From assembly GCF_016641735.1 (NCBI RefSeq), contig NZ_JAEDAO010000001.1, positions 372,001 to 436,000 on the forward strand: 64,000 bases of DNA, read 5' to 3'. Each line of letters begins with the position of its first letter. Within the stretch, counting starts at the first letter, position 1. The stretch is from Ramlibacter algicola (GTDB taxonomy: Bacteria; Pseudomonadota; Gammaproteobacteria; Burkholderiales; Burkholderiaceae_C). Shown here piece by piece: positions 38,634-47,475 of this stretch. Both the position numbers and the translations under genes were made by a program. Under the pieces are notes generated by a model. It did not search any database. It had not been told where the DNA came from and saw only the letters and a program-made list of their open reading frames with translations.

Positions 38634-40628
38634 GTGGCACGCTCGCGCGCTTATTACAGCAGTGACCTCGCGACATTCCTCGATGAGGAGAACACGCGGA
38701 TTCTGGGCACGTTGTCACGCGCCGCGAGCGATGACGGTCCAATAGAGCCCGCCCAACTGCTCTCTTGGGAACAGCAGATTCGCTGTCTCACGTCCGCGCT
38801 CAGGTCTCACCCTGCCTCAACTGGCGGGGTTTTTTTTGAGTACGCGGTTCCGAGGCTTGGAAGGCGTATTGATGTCGTGTTGGTTCTTGGCGGAGTTGTC
38901 TTCGTCATCGAATTCAAGGTGGGCGCGAAGCAATACACTGCCGCCGCACTGGATCAGGTTTGGGACTACGCGCTTGACCTGAAGAACTTCCATGAGACAT
39001 CGCACGACAAGGTGCTATGCCCGGTGCTTGTTGCGACAGACGCTCCTGCACGGCCTATCAGGACTGCAACAAGCGTCAGAGACGATGGCGTCCTCGTTCC
39101 GATCTGCTGTAACTCTGCCCAGTTGGATGCTGTCCTGGATCATGTTCTCCAATCCAGACCGCAATCGCTCGTCGTGGCGCGAGACTGGGATGCTGGTCGC
39201 TATGCCCCAACGCCAAGCATCATTGAAGCGGCATTAGCGCTTTACTCTGGCCATGGCGTCGCGGAGATCTCGCGGTTCGGCGCCGAGGAGAGAAACCTAC
39301 GAGAGACTTCTAGCGCCGTTGATGCCTTGATCGAACAATGCCGCGAATCGCGACAGAAGGCGATTTGCTTTGTCACGGGCGTGCCCGGTGCGGGGAAAAC
39401 ACTGGTTGGTTTGAACGTCGCGGCCACGCACGCGCAGCAAGGCGACACTCATTCTGTTTTCCTGTCTGGCAACGGGCCCCTTGTTGCTGTTCTGCGAGAG
39501 GCGCTCACGAGAGATCAGGTCCGTCGCACGCGCGCGCGCGGAGAGAAGTTGACTAAGTCTGCTGCGCTGACAACCGTCAAGTCCTTCATCCAGAACGTCC
39601 ACCACTTCCGCGACGAATACTTGCGCGACCAGCGACCGCCCGTTGACCACGTAGCTGTGTTCGATGAGGCTCAACGCGCATGGAATTTGACGCAAACTGC
39701 AGCCTTCATGCAGAGGAAGCGCGGCCAGGCCGGGTTCGATATGTCCGAGCCGGAGTACCTAATTTCGTGCATGGACCGGCACCCTGATTGGGCAGTGATC
39801 GTCTGTCTGGTTGGAGGCGGGCAGGAGATCAATACGGGTGAGGCGGGCATTCGCGGCTGGCTCGAGGCGCTTTCACGCCGGTTCCCCCACTGGAAGGTGC
39901 ACTTGCCTGCCGAACTGCGGGATAGCGAATACCAGGTTGCGGATTTCTTGCGGCAGGCGCCCCCGACCTTTTCTGTTGTCAATGACGAGCGCCTGCACCT
40001 CGCAGTGTCCATGCGCTCATTCCGGGCGCAACACGTCTCGACGCTCGTGAAGCAAGTGCTTGATCTCGAGCGACAAGAGGCGGTGAGGACTCTCGTTAGA
40101 GTGCTTCCGAGCTATCCCATCGTTCTGACCCGCGACGTCAATCTCGGCAAGGAGTGGGTTCGCTCCCAAGCTCGAGGGAACGAACGCTACGGTCTCATGG
40201 TCTCGTCCCAGGCGGAGCGACTAAGGCCGCATGCGATTCACGTGCGCGCACCGATGGATCCGGTCCACTGGTTTTTGGACGGGAAGGAGGACGTGCGGTC
40301 GTCCTACTACCTCGAAGACGTGGCAACAGAGTTTCACGTCCAAGGCTTGGAGTTGGACTGGGGCTGTGTTGTTTGGGACGGCGACTTCAGGTTTGCAGGG
40401 TCAGCCTGGACGCACCACGCCTTCGTGGGAAGCAAGTGGCAGAACATCAACAGCCCTGAACGGCGAACGTTTCAGAAGAACGCCTATCGAGTCCTTCTGA
40501 CCCGAGCGCGGCAGGGGGTGGCCATTGTTGTTCCAACTGGCACCGCCAGCGATGCAACGCGAGACCCGAAGTTCTACGACTCCACCTTCGAATACCTTAG
40601 GCAGATCGGTATACCTGTCCTTCGGTAA
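38634..40628 (+). CDS. Predicted PD-(D/E)XK nuclease fused to DUF2075/Schlafen group-3-like helicase
   Basis: 664 residues if read from GTG 38634 (RAYYSSDLATFL is the conserved start; an in-frame ATG at 38580 inside gyrB is the alternative). The N-terminal domain contains RRIDVV (Asp80) and VIEFKVG (Glu93, Lys95), spaced as in PD-(D/E)XK nucleases. The DUF2075 helicase core follows, with Walker A GVPGAGKT (249-256), VFDEAQRAW (DEAQ box, 342-350), GGGQEINTGEAGI and a C-terminal NAYRVLLTRARQGVAIVVP resembling SF1 motif VI. Base composition is clearly less GC-rich than gyrB, suggesting transfer. Family members often occur in variable loci; a nucleic-acid-degrading or defence role is inferred, not shown. 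Confidence 0.8.
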   Translation: MARSRAYYSSDLATFLDEENTRILGTLSRAASDDGPIEPAQLLSWEQQIRCLTSALRSHPASTGGVFFEYAVPRLGRRIDVVLVLGGVVFVIEFKVGAKQYTAAALDQVWDYALDLKNFHETSHDKVLCPVLVATDAPARPIRTATSVRDDGVLVPICCNSAQLDAVLDHVLQSRPQSLVVARDWDAGRYAPTPSIIEAALALYSGHGVAEISRFGAEERNLRETSSAVDALIEQCRESRQKAICFVTGVPGAGKTLVGLNVAATHAQQGDTHSVFLSGNGPLVAVLREALTRDQVRRTRARGEKLTKSAALTTVKSFIQNVHHFRDEYLRDQRPPVDHVAVFDEAQRAWNLTQTAAFMQRKRGQAGFDMSEPEYLISCMDRHPDWAVIVCLVGGGQEINTGEAGIRGWLEALSRRFPHWKVHLPAELRDSEYQVADFLRQAPPTFSVVNDERLHLAVSMRSFRAQHVSTLVKQVLDLERQEAVRTLVRVLPSYPIVLTRDVNLGKEWVRSQARGNERYGLMVSSQAERLRPHAIHVRAPMDPVHWFLDGKEDVRSSYYLEDVATEFHVQGLELDWGCVVWDGDFRFAGSAWTHHAFVGSKWQNINSPERRTFQKNAYRVLLTRARQGVAIVVPTGTASDATRDPKFYDSTFEYLRQIGIPVLR

Positions 40629-41261
40629 TCAGCAGCGCAACGCGAATTGACGATCTCGGTGCTTCTTGCGTTCGGAAGCAAGCCAGTCCTGCATGGCCGC
40701 CGATTGAGGCTGACGGGCTTGAGCATCGATACTGAGTACAGCCTGTTCCAGCGCAGCACACTCCGCGCGGCGATCAATGCTCGCATCTCGATGATCGGAA
40801 ACATTCGCTGCGGCCGCGGCGCCGCTGTGAGCCTGCGGTGGAGGCTGGGTTTGCGTCAACGTGCTCTGAACTTGACGAACCGGGTCTGCGACGTTGGGCT
40901 CTTGCAGGGTGACCACGCTGGTTTGCGCGCCGGGTTCGCAAGGACCATCAGAGAACGTCACCCGACCACCAAGGATGCACTTCACCACTTCTCTGCGCGT
41001 TGCGCGCGGCGGGGTTCTCACACTTTGAGAGTGGACCGACGGCGTAGGCAGCGGAGTTGGAGTGGACGCAGGCGGGGCGGGGGCTTGGTGCGAGCGACCG
41101 ACAACAGGATATCGATCGAAGGCGAGCCACACGAGGGCAAGAACCGCCAGGGTGATGAGGACTACGCCCCACCCGGAATTTTCGGGTGGAGTGAAGACAG
41201 ATCGCAAATCTGCATTTCGATCGAACTTTTCCGCTTTGCGCAGTGCCACCGCGTTGATCAC
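40629..41261 (-). CDS. Hypothetical membrane-anchored protein with DUF4124-like motif
   Basis: 210 residues from a GTG at 41261 (start uncertain; a second GTG lies 12 bases downstream and the frame is open upstream). A cytoplasmic N-terminus of about 35 residues precedes one membrane segment (WGVVLITLAVLALVWLAF). A Pro/Thr-rich linker follows, then VKCILGGRVTFSDGPCEPGAQTSVV, which resembles the core of DUF4124-type proteins, where two cysteines flank a short beta unit. The C-terminal part is charged (ECAALEQAVLSIDAQARQ ... RKKHRDRQF). Its stop abuts the helicase stop on the opposite strand with no gap. Function unknown. Confidence 0.65.
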   Translation of the reverse strand: MINAVALRKAEKFDRNADLRSVFTPPENSGWGVVLITLAVLALVWLAFDRYPVVGRSHQAPAPPASTPTPLPTPSVHSQSVRTPPRATRREVVKCILGGRVTFSDGPCEPGAQTSVVTLQEPNVADPVRQVQSTLTQTQPPPQAHSGAAAAANVSDHRDASIDRRAECAALEQAVLSIDAQARQPQSAAMQDWLASERKKHRDRQFALRC

Positions 41262-41294
41262 ATGAAACGAGCCAATGCACAGTGTAGTCAGCAC

Positions 41295-41406
41295 GCGTAC
41301 ACTGCCCTCTCGACCTCCGCCGCCCTCCTTCGTGCCCTGGGCAGCGCTTCGCAGCCTGAAGCGGGTCACTCCGAAGCCATCGCACTTTCCCATCCCAGGA
41401 GTGCGC
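41295..41406 (+). repeat. Duplicated leader, copy A
   Basis: Begins GCGTACACTG and contains the block TCGACCTCCGCCGCCCTCCTTCGTGCCCTGGG, ending in a CCAGGAGTG ribosome-binding segment. The same leader occurs at 50116-50231 in front of a paralogous small gene. Confidence 0.8.
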
Positions 41407-41666
41407 ATGCAGACCCCAACGGCGACTTCGCCGATTCCCTCGACACCCACGGGCACCAGGCGTTCCACGCCTGGGACCTGAGCCACTGCGACGTGCGCGA
41501 CCTGCGGCCGTCGTACGAGCTCGCGCGGTACCACCATGAGCAGGAAGGCGGGCCGGAGCCGGTGGACCTGCGCACGCGGATCCGGGCAACGCAGGTGGAG
41601 TGCGACCGGCCGTTCTTCCGCTTCCTGCGCGCCGCCGAAGACCGCACGCGCATCCGCTTCATCTAG
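41407..41666 (+). pseudogene. Small conserved hypothetical gene, copy A, with start codon out of frame
   Basis: The conserved frame reads NGDFADSLDTHGHQAFHAWDLSHC...RDLRPSYE...HHEQEGGPEP.DLRTRIRATQ.EC...FFRFLRAAEDR to a TAG at 41664. It is closely similar to the 86-residue protein at 50232-50492. In that copy the ATG is followed by 12 bases before the common GGCGAC; here 11 bases follow the only ATG (41407). The ATG therefore opens a different, 24-codon frame, and no ATG, GTG or TTG lies in frame nearby upstream. Either the start was lost by a one-base deletion, or initiation is unusual. The body of the frame is intact. Confidence 0.65.
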
Positions 41667-41723
41667 GCGGCGCCTCTCTCAGGGCGTCCGTGGGTGGGGC
41701 GCGGCGCCGCAGACAATACGTGC

Positions 41724-42497
41724 GTGTCCCCGCTGTCCGCCGCTCGCCCGCGCTTCTGGCTTTTCGCCTTCGGCCCGCTCTTCCTCGCGTACCACCTGCC
41801 TGAAGTCGCCGCGCGTCTCGGCGTGGCAGCGGGGGTGGCCTCGGCGGCGCTGCTGCTGTTCTTTCCCCTCGCGTTCTGGCTCGGGCGCCGCAGCGGCCCG
41901 GGGCCGTTGTCGGCCTATGGCCTGGCTCCTCGCAACGAGTGGTGGGCCTGGCTGGCGGCGCTCTTCCTGCTGGCGGTCGTCGCGAAGATTGCAGCCATCG
42001 CAATCGGCGTGCACTGGGGCCTGTACCTGTCGGGCGGCCCGGCCGGTCGCGCGATCGATGCGGGGACGTGGTTCTCCTTGCTGCTGGTCACCTTCGTGCC
42101 CTCGCTCGCCGAGGACATCCTCACGCGGGGCGTGTTCGCACAGTCGCCGCTCGCGCGCAGCGGCCTGGTGTTCGTGGTCGCGACGGCGGCCGTGTACGTC
42201 CTCAACCACGTGTGGCGCCTCGGTGCGGGCTGGCGCGAGTGGTTCATGCTGCTTTGCTTCGGCATCGCCTACGGGCTGGCGTTCTGGCGGACGGGGACGT
42301 TATGGGCCGCGTTAGGGTTGCACTGGGGATGGAATTTCGCGGGACAGGCGATCGACGCCGCATGGCAGGTGGATGTGCACGCGCAGGGCGGGGTCAAGGT
42401 GCTCTCGGCGGCGGTGCATCTGGGGATGGCGCTTGTCGTCGTGGCGGTGACGAAGCGGGGCGGTGGCAGGGATGGATTCCGGCTTCCGCCGGAATGA
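41724..42497 (+). CDS. CPBP family intramembrane metalloprotease (CAAX protease-like)
   Basis: 257 residues from GTG 41724 (a GTG at 41694 is also possible) with about seven hydrophobic segments. The Abi/CPBP motifs appear as LAEDILTRGVF (usual EExxxR, here ED), VYVLNHVWRL (aromatic-x3-His) and LGLHWGWNFAGQ (His-x3-Asn). Bacterial members act in bacteriocin self-immunity or protein processing; the substrate is not predictable. The last residues, GRDGFRLPPE and the stop, are encoded by a dispersed palindromic repeat, so the gene's original end has been replaced. It lies between the duplicated small gene and the cyanophycin locus. Confidence 0.78.
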   Translation: MSPLSAARPRFWLFAFGPLFLAYHLPEVAARLGVAAGVASAALLLFFPLAFWLGRRSGPGPLSAYGLAPRNEWWAWLAALFLLAVVAKIAAIAIGVHWGLYLSGGPAGRAIDAGTWFSLLLVTFVPSLAEDILTRGVFAQSPLARSGLVFVVATAAVYVLNHVWRLGAGWREWFMLLCFGIAYGLAFWRTGTLWAALGLHWGWNFAGQAIDAAWQVDVHAQGGVKVLSAAVHLGMALVVVAVTKRGGGRDGFRLPPE

Positions 42498-42498
42498 C
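42472..42498. repeat. Dispersed palindromic repeat, copy 4, inside the end of the CPBP gene
   Basis: GGATTCCGGCTTCCGCCGGAATGAC hairpin overlapping the last codons and the stop of the preceding gene. Confidence 0.75.
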
Positions 42499-42527
42499 AG
42501 GGCGGGGGACGGAGCGGAGAGGGAGTT

Positions 42528-42992
42528 CTACAGGAAGCGCTCCAACAACTTCCGCGAATGTCGGTCCAGTCCAGATCGGTTCGCGATCCGAAAGTTGATC
42601 CCTTCCCCACTCGCAATCAACAGCGCCCCGTCCCCAAGCCGCCGAATATCTTCTTCCCCTTTCAGCACGAACTGCGTCGCCCCGCGATCGGTCACCACGC
42701 TCCACGTGCTGGGCGTCGAGAAGCTGGACACCGCCTCGATGCGCTGCACCGTCGGCACGAATTCGCGCCCGGCCAGCTCCTCTTCGATCAAGGCGCGGAC
42801 CTCACCAGCAAGTGACCCGAGGTGCTCCACCCAAGCCACCTCCCGCCCCTCGCCACTCACCAGCGACACGCCTTCCTCTGGCGCAGCCAGCGGAAACGCC
42901 CGCACCGGCACCACGCCCTCGTGCACCGCGCCGTCCGCCAGCGTCAGCACCAGCCGGCCGAATGAACTCCGTTCAAGCTTGAACATCGTCAT
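42528..42992 (-). CDS. Cyanophycin metabolism-associated DUF1854 family protein
   Basis: 154-residue soluble protein of DUF1854, a family that in Betaproteobacteria accompanies cyanophycin synthetases and the ABC transporter next door. Visible landmarks are RSSFGRLVLTLADG, VPVRAFPLAAPEEGVSLVSGEG and a C-terminal TDRGATQFVLKGEEDIRRL ... LIASGEGINFRI. Biochemical role unknown. Its ATG overlaps the stop of the ABC transporter gene (ATGA), so the two are coupled. Confidence 0.85.
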   Translation of the reverse strand: MTMFKLERSSFGRLVLTLADGAVHEGVVPVRAFPLAAPEEGVSLVSGEGREVAWVEHLGSLAGEVRALIEEELAGREFVPTVQRIEAVSSFSTPSTWSVVTDRGATQFVLKGEEDIRRLGDGALLIASGEGINFRIANRSGLDRHSRKLLERFL

Positions 42993-45211
42993 TCCCCCGC
43001 CGGATGCGCTGCATGCACCGGCGCCGGAAGTTGCAGCTGGTCTTCCTCATCGACCTGACGTGCCTGCGCTTCATACAGCCGCCAATACGCGCTTTGCTTG
43101 GCGATCAACTCGTCGTGCGGCCCCACCTCCACCACCCGCCCCCGATCCATCACCACCAACCGATCCGCCTTGCGCAGCGTGGACAGGCGGTGTGCGATGG
43201 CAATGGTGGTGCGGCCCTGCACCAGGTTGTCCAGCGCCTTCTGGATCTCCTTCTCCGTTTCCGTGTCGACGCTGGAGGTGGCTTCGTCCAGGATCAGGAT
43301 GCGCGGGTCGATCAGCAGCGCGCGGGCGATCGAGATGCGCTGGCGCTCGCCGCCCGACAGGCCCTGGCCGCGTTCGCCGACCATGGAGTCGTAGCCCAGG
43401 GGCAGGCGCAGGATGAACTCGTGCGCGTGCGCGGCGCGCGCGGCGGCGACGATCTCGGCGCGGGTGGCGTCAGGGCGGCCGTAGGCGATGTTCTCGGCGA
43501 TGGTGCCGAAGAACAGGAAGGGCTCCTGAAGCACCAGGCCGATGTGGCGCCGGTAGTCGGCCACGCCGAAGCGCCGGATGTCGGTGCCGTCGACCTTGAT
43601 GGCGCCGTCGGTCACGTCGTAGAAGCGGCAGATCAGGTTGACCAGCGTGCTCTTGCCCGATCCGCTGTGGCCCACCAGGCCGATCATTTCGCCGGGGCGG
43701 ATCGACAGGTCCAGGCCGCGGATCACGCTGCGGTTGCCGTAGCGGAAGCCCAGGCCCTGCATGTCGATCGCGCCTCGTAGCGATTCGATCTTCACTGGCT
43801 GCGCCGGCTCGGGCACGTTGGACACGTGGTCCAGGATGTCGAAGATGCGCTTGGCGCCGGCGGCTGCCTTCTGCGTGACCGAGACGATGCGGCTCATCGA
43901 GTCCAGCCGCGTGTAGAAGCGTCCGATGTACGCGATGAAGGCCGTGAGCACGCCCACCGTGATCTCGCTCTTGCTCACCAGCCAGATGCCGAAGGCCCAG
44001 ACCACCAGCAGGCCGACGTCGGTCAGCAGCGACACGGTCGGCGAGAACAGGCTCCAGGTCTTATTGAGCTTGTCGTTGACGACCAGGTTGGCCTGGTTGG
44101 CCTCGCGGAAGCGCTGCGCCTCGCGCCGCTCCTGCGCGAAGGCCTTGACCACGCGGATGCCCGGGATGGTGTCGGCCAGCACGCTGGTCACGTCGCTCCA
44201 GACTCGGTCGATCTTCTCGAAGCCGGTGCGCAGGCGGTCGCGCACGGCGTGGATCATCCAGGCGATGAAGGGCAGCGGCAGCAGCGTCGCCAGCGCCAGC
44301 CAGGGGTTGATCGAGAACAGGATGGCCGCCGTCATGGCGAACATCAGGACGTCGGTGGCGAAGTCCAGCGCGTGTAGCGACAGGAAGACCGAGATGCGGT
44401 CGGTCTCGGAGCCGATGCGCGCCACCAGGTCGCCGGTGCGCTTGCCGCCGAAGTAGTCCAGCGACAGCTGCAGCAGGTGCTCGAAGGCCGTGGTGCGCAG
44501 GTCGGCCGCGATGCGCTCGGACACCAGGGCCAGCAGCCAGGTGCGCGCCCAGCCCAGGCTCCACGCCAGCAGCGCCGAGCCGAGCAGTCCGGCCAGCAGC
44601 AGCAGCACGTAGCCGGCGTCGATGCGCTGGCCGTTCTGGAACGGGATCAGCACCTTGTCCATCAGCGGGATGGTCAGGTAGGGCGGCACCAGCGTCGCGG
44701 CGGTGGACGCGAGCGTCAGCCCGAAGCCGATGGCCAGCTGCTTGCGGTACGGGCGGGCGAAGCGGGCCAGGCGCAGCAGGACCCAGGTCGAGGGCGGGCG
44801 GGTGTCCTCGTCGGCCTCGTCCTCGCTGGCGGCCTCCTCCGGCGCGGGCTCGCCCGATTGCAGGCGCTCGAAACGGGCGACGAAGGCCAGCACCGCGCGC
44901 TGCTGCGCCAGCGTGAAGCGCCACAAAGCCACGCGCCGCGTGCGATCCAGCAACTCCAGCGTGCCAATTCCCGCATGGTCGCCGTGGCGCAGCACCATGC
45001 CGTCAGCCAGTTGCCAGTCAGCCCACTGGCCGTCCACGCAAGCTAGCAGCCGCTTCTCGGTCAGGACCAACGCTCCGGTGTTGAAGTGCATCGCCGCGTC
45101 GATGTCAACCTCCAGGGTGGCCAAGACGTTCTCGTTGCTGTCGAGTTCCGTGTCGAGCGCCTTGCGCCAGTCCGGGCCCGGCACTGCGACGGCCGGAGAA
45201 GTAGATTGCAT
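42989..45211 (-). CDS. ABC transporter, fused permease/ATPase, cyanophycin-locus type
   Basis: 740-residue half-transporter. An N-terminal extra domain (about 1-130), with LTEKRLLACVDGQWADWQL, looks like a PH-type beta domain. An exporter-type six-helix membrane domain (about 150-440) and a nucleotide-binding domain follow: Walker A GHSGSGKST, Q-loop VLQEPFLF, signature LSGGERQR, Walker B ILILDEAT and the H-loop IAHRLST. It resembles lipid or drug exporters (MsbA-like) but belongs to the group adjoining cphA genes. It is divergent from cphA' with about 75 bp between starts. Substrate unknown; a link to cyanophycin or its dipeptides is inferred from location only. Confidence 0.88.
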   Translation of the reverse strand: MQSTSPAVAVPGPDWRKALDTELDSNENVLATLEVDIDAAMHFNTGALVLTEKRLLACVDGQWADWQLADGMVLRHGDHAGIGTLELLDRTRRVALWRFTLAQQRAVLAFVARFERLQSGEPAPEEAASEDEADEDTRPPSTWVLLRLARFARPYRKQLAIGFGLTLASTAATLVPPYLTIPLMDKVLIPFQNGQRIDAGYVLLLLAGLLGSALLAWSLGWARTWLLALVSERIAADLRTTAFEHLLQLSLDYFGGKRTGDLVARIGSETDRISVFLSLHALDFATDVLMFAMTAAILFSINPWLALATLLPLPFIAWMIHAVRDRLRTGFEKIDRVWSDVTSVLADTIPGIRVVKAFAQERREAQRFREANQANLVVNDKLNKTWSLFSPTVSLLTDVGLLVVWAFGIWLVSKSEITVGVLTAFIAYIGRFYTRLDSMSRIVSVTQKAAAGAKRIFDILDHVSNVPEPAQPVKIESLRGAIDMQGLGFRYGNRSVIRGLDLSIRPGEMIGLVGHSGSGKSTLVNLICRFYDVTDGAIKVDGTDIRRFGVADYRRHIGLVLQEPFLFFGTIAENIAYGRPDATRAEIVAAARAAHAHEFILRLPLGYDSMVGERGQGLSGGERQRISIARALLIDPRILILDEATSSVDTETEKEIQKALDNLVQGRTTIAIAHRLSTLRKADRLVVMDRGRVVEVGPHDELIAKQSAYWRLYEAQARQVDEEDQLQLPAPVHAAHPAGE

Positions 45212-45285
45212 GCGGCGGTGGTGAGGAAACACTGGGCCCGTGCCCTGGTTGGGACGCGGATTTTCGCCCAAGCCGGCAACTGCCC

Positions 45286-47468
45286 ATGAGCAAGCACAAC
45301 AACATCCGACTGCTGCGCGTCAACTACCTGCGCGGCCCCAACCTCTGGACCTACCGGCCGGTGCTCGAAGCCTGGCTGGACCTCGGCGAGCTGGAAGACT
45401 GGCCGTCGAACAAGCTCCCCGGGTTCAACGATCGGCTCACCGCGCTGCTGCCCGCGCTCATCGAACACCATTGCGGCGTCGGCGAGCGCGGCGGCTTCCT
45501 GCAGCGGCTGCAGGAAGGCACCTGGGCCGGCCATGTGCTGGAACACGTGGTCATCGAGCTGCTGAACCTGGCCGGCATGCCTACCGGCTTCGGCCAGACG
45601 CGCAGCACCTCGCAGCGCGGCGTCTACCGCATGGTGTTCCGCGCCCGTGACGAGCAGGTCGCGCGCAGTGCGCTGGCGCAGGGCCACCGCCTGCTCATGG
45701 CGGCCATCAACGGCGAATCCTTCGATGTGGCCCAGGCTGTCGGCAAGATCCGCGAGCAGGTCGACGACTCGTACCTCGGCCCAGCACCGCCGCCATCGTG
45801 GCCGCGGCGACCGACCGGCGCATCCCGCACATCCGCCTGAACGACGGCAACCTGGTGCAGCTGGGGCACGGCGCCCGCCAGCGCCGCATCTGGACCGCCG
45901 AGACCGACCGCACCAGCGCCATCGCCCAGGGCATCGCCGGCGACAAGGACCTGACCAAGCGCCTGATCGCCGGCTGCGGCGTCCCGGTGCCGGAGGGCCG
46001 CGCCGTTGCCTCACCGGCCGAGGCCTGGGAGGCGGCGCAGGACATCGGGCTGCCCGTCGTCGTCAAGCCCAGCGACGGCAACCACGGCCGCGGCGTGATG
46101 CTGGACCTGCGCACCCAGGCGGATGTCGAAGCCGCCTTCGCGATCGCCGAGCCCCATGGCAGCGAAGTCCTGGTCGAACGCTCCATCCCGGGTGACGAGC
46201 ACCGGCTGCTGGTGGTCGCCGGCAAGGTGGTGGCGGCGGCGCGTGGCGAGACCGCCTGGGTCACCGCCGACGGCCGCTCGACCGTGCGCCAGCTGGTCGA
46301 CGCGCAGATCAACAGCGACCCGCGCCGCGGCACCACCGAAGACTACCCGCTGAACCGGCTGGTGCTCGAAGAAGACGAGGCCATCCTGGGGGACCTGACG
46401 CGGCAAGGCCTCACGCCCGATGCGGTGCCCGAGGCGGGCCGCAAGGTGCTGATCCAGCGCAATGGCAACGTCGCGATCGACTGCACCGACCAGGTCCACC
46501 CCGAAGTCGAACACGTGGTCGCCCTGGCCGCGCGCATCGTCGGGCTGGACATTGCCGGCATCGACCTCGTGGCGCAGGACATCTCGCGACCGCTGCACGA
46601 GCAGGGCGGTGCGATCGTCGAAGTCAACGCCGGCCCCGGCCTGCTGGCGCACCTGAAGCCCGCGGTGGGCCAGCCGCGCCCGGTGGGCCGCGCCATCGTC
46701 GACGCGCTGTTCCCCATGGCCGACGAACGCGCACACGCCGGCCGCATCCCCATCGTCGGCGTCGCCGGCACGCGCGGCACCACCCGCATCGCGCAGCTGG
46801 TCGCCTGGCTCGCGCAGTTGCGCGGCCTGCGCGTGGGCCTGGCCTGTGCCGACGGTCTCTTCCTCGATCGCCGCTGCCTGGCACCTGGCGACGCGCGCCG
46901 CTTCGACGTGGCGCACCGCCTGCTGGTCAACCGCAACGTGAAGGCCGCCGTGTTCGAGAACGATGCCCGCTGCATCCTGCGCGACGGCCTGGCCTACGAC
47001 CGCTGCACGGTCGGCGTGGTCACCGATTTCGATGGTTCCGAGGCGCTGGCCGACTTCGACGTGCAATCGCCGGAGCAGATGGCCAAGGTGCTGCGAACGC
47101 AGGTCGACGTGGTGCTGGACGACGGCGTCGCCGTGCTGAACGCGGCGGACGAGCGCGTCGCGGCGCTGGGCGAGTTCTGCGACGGCGAGGTCATTCTCTA
47201 CGCGGCCGATGCGCGCACGCCTGCACTGCTGGCGCATCGCGACAAGGGCGCGCGCGGCGGCCGTGTCGTGTTCCTGCAGGACGGCCGGCCGGTGCTGGCC
47301 ACCGGCAGCGCCGAGGCGCGACTGGCCGTGCTGTCGCCCGCCGCACGGGGCGACATGGACGACGACACCTTGCTTGCCGTCGTCGCCACCGCCTGGGCGC
47401 TGGACATCCCGCGCGACCTCATCACCGCCGGCCTCGAGACTTTCGACGCCCACAACGCCGCAGCCTGA
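45286..47468 (+). pseudogene. cphA': Cyanophycin synthetase-like CphA', interrupted by an apparent one-base frameshift
   Basis: The reading frame from ATG 45286 encodes the CphA N-terminal domain and then shifts near 45781. The ATP-grasp part (DRRIPHIRLNDG, VVVKPSDGNHGRGV) continues in another frame to a TGA at 47466. The break is in GGCCC-AGCACC, where the paralogous cphA has GGCCCGAGCACG, so one base appears missing. Restoring it gives one protein of about 727 residues. The C-terminal Mur-ligase-like domain lacks a true P-loop: GTRGTT replaces GTNGKT. Betaproteobacteria commonly carry such a shorter cphA' beside cphA. True mutation or base-calling error cannot be decided here. Confidence 0.8.
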
Positions 47469-47475
47469 GCCCGCC

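Noticed and set aside
38612..41270. Prophage or integrative element at the gyrB island
   Set aside because: No integrase, transposase, terminal repeats or tRNA attachment site seen; only compositional difference.
41407..41481. 24-aa peptide from the ATG of small-gene copy A
   Set aside because: Ser/Thr/Pro-rich out-of-frame product; conservation with copy B is in the other frame.
45270..45800. cphA' as two separate genes
   Set aside because: The parts are contiguous pieces of one CphA-like protein separated by a one-base difference from the paralog; no independent ribosome site for the second part.
45775..45800. Programmed ribosomal frameshift in cphA'
   Set aside because: No slippery heptamer or downstream stimulatory structure is evident and the paralog needs none.
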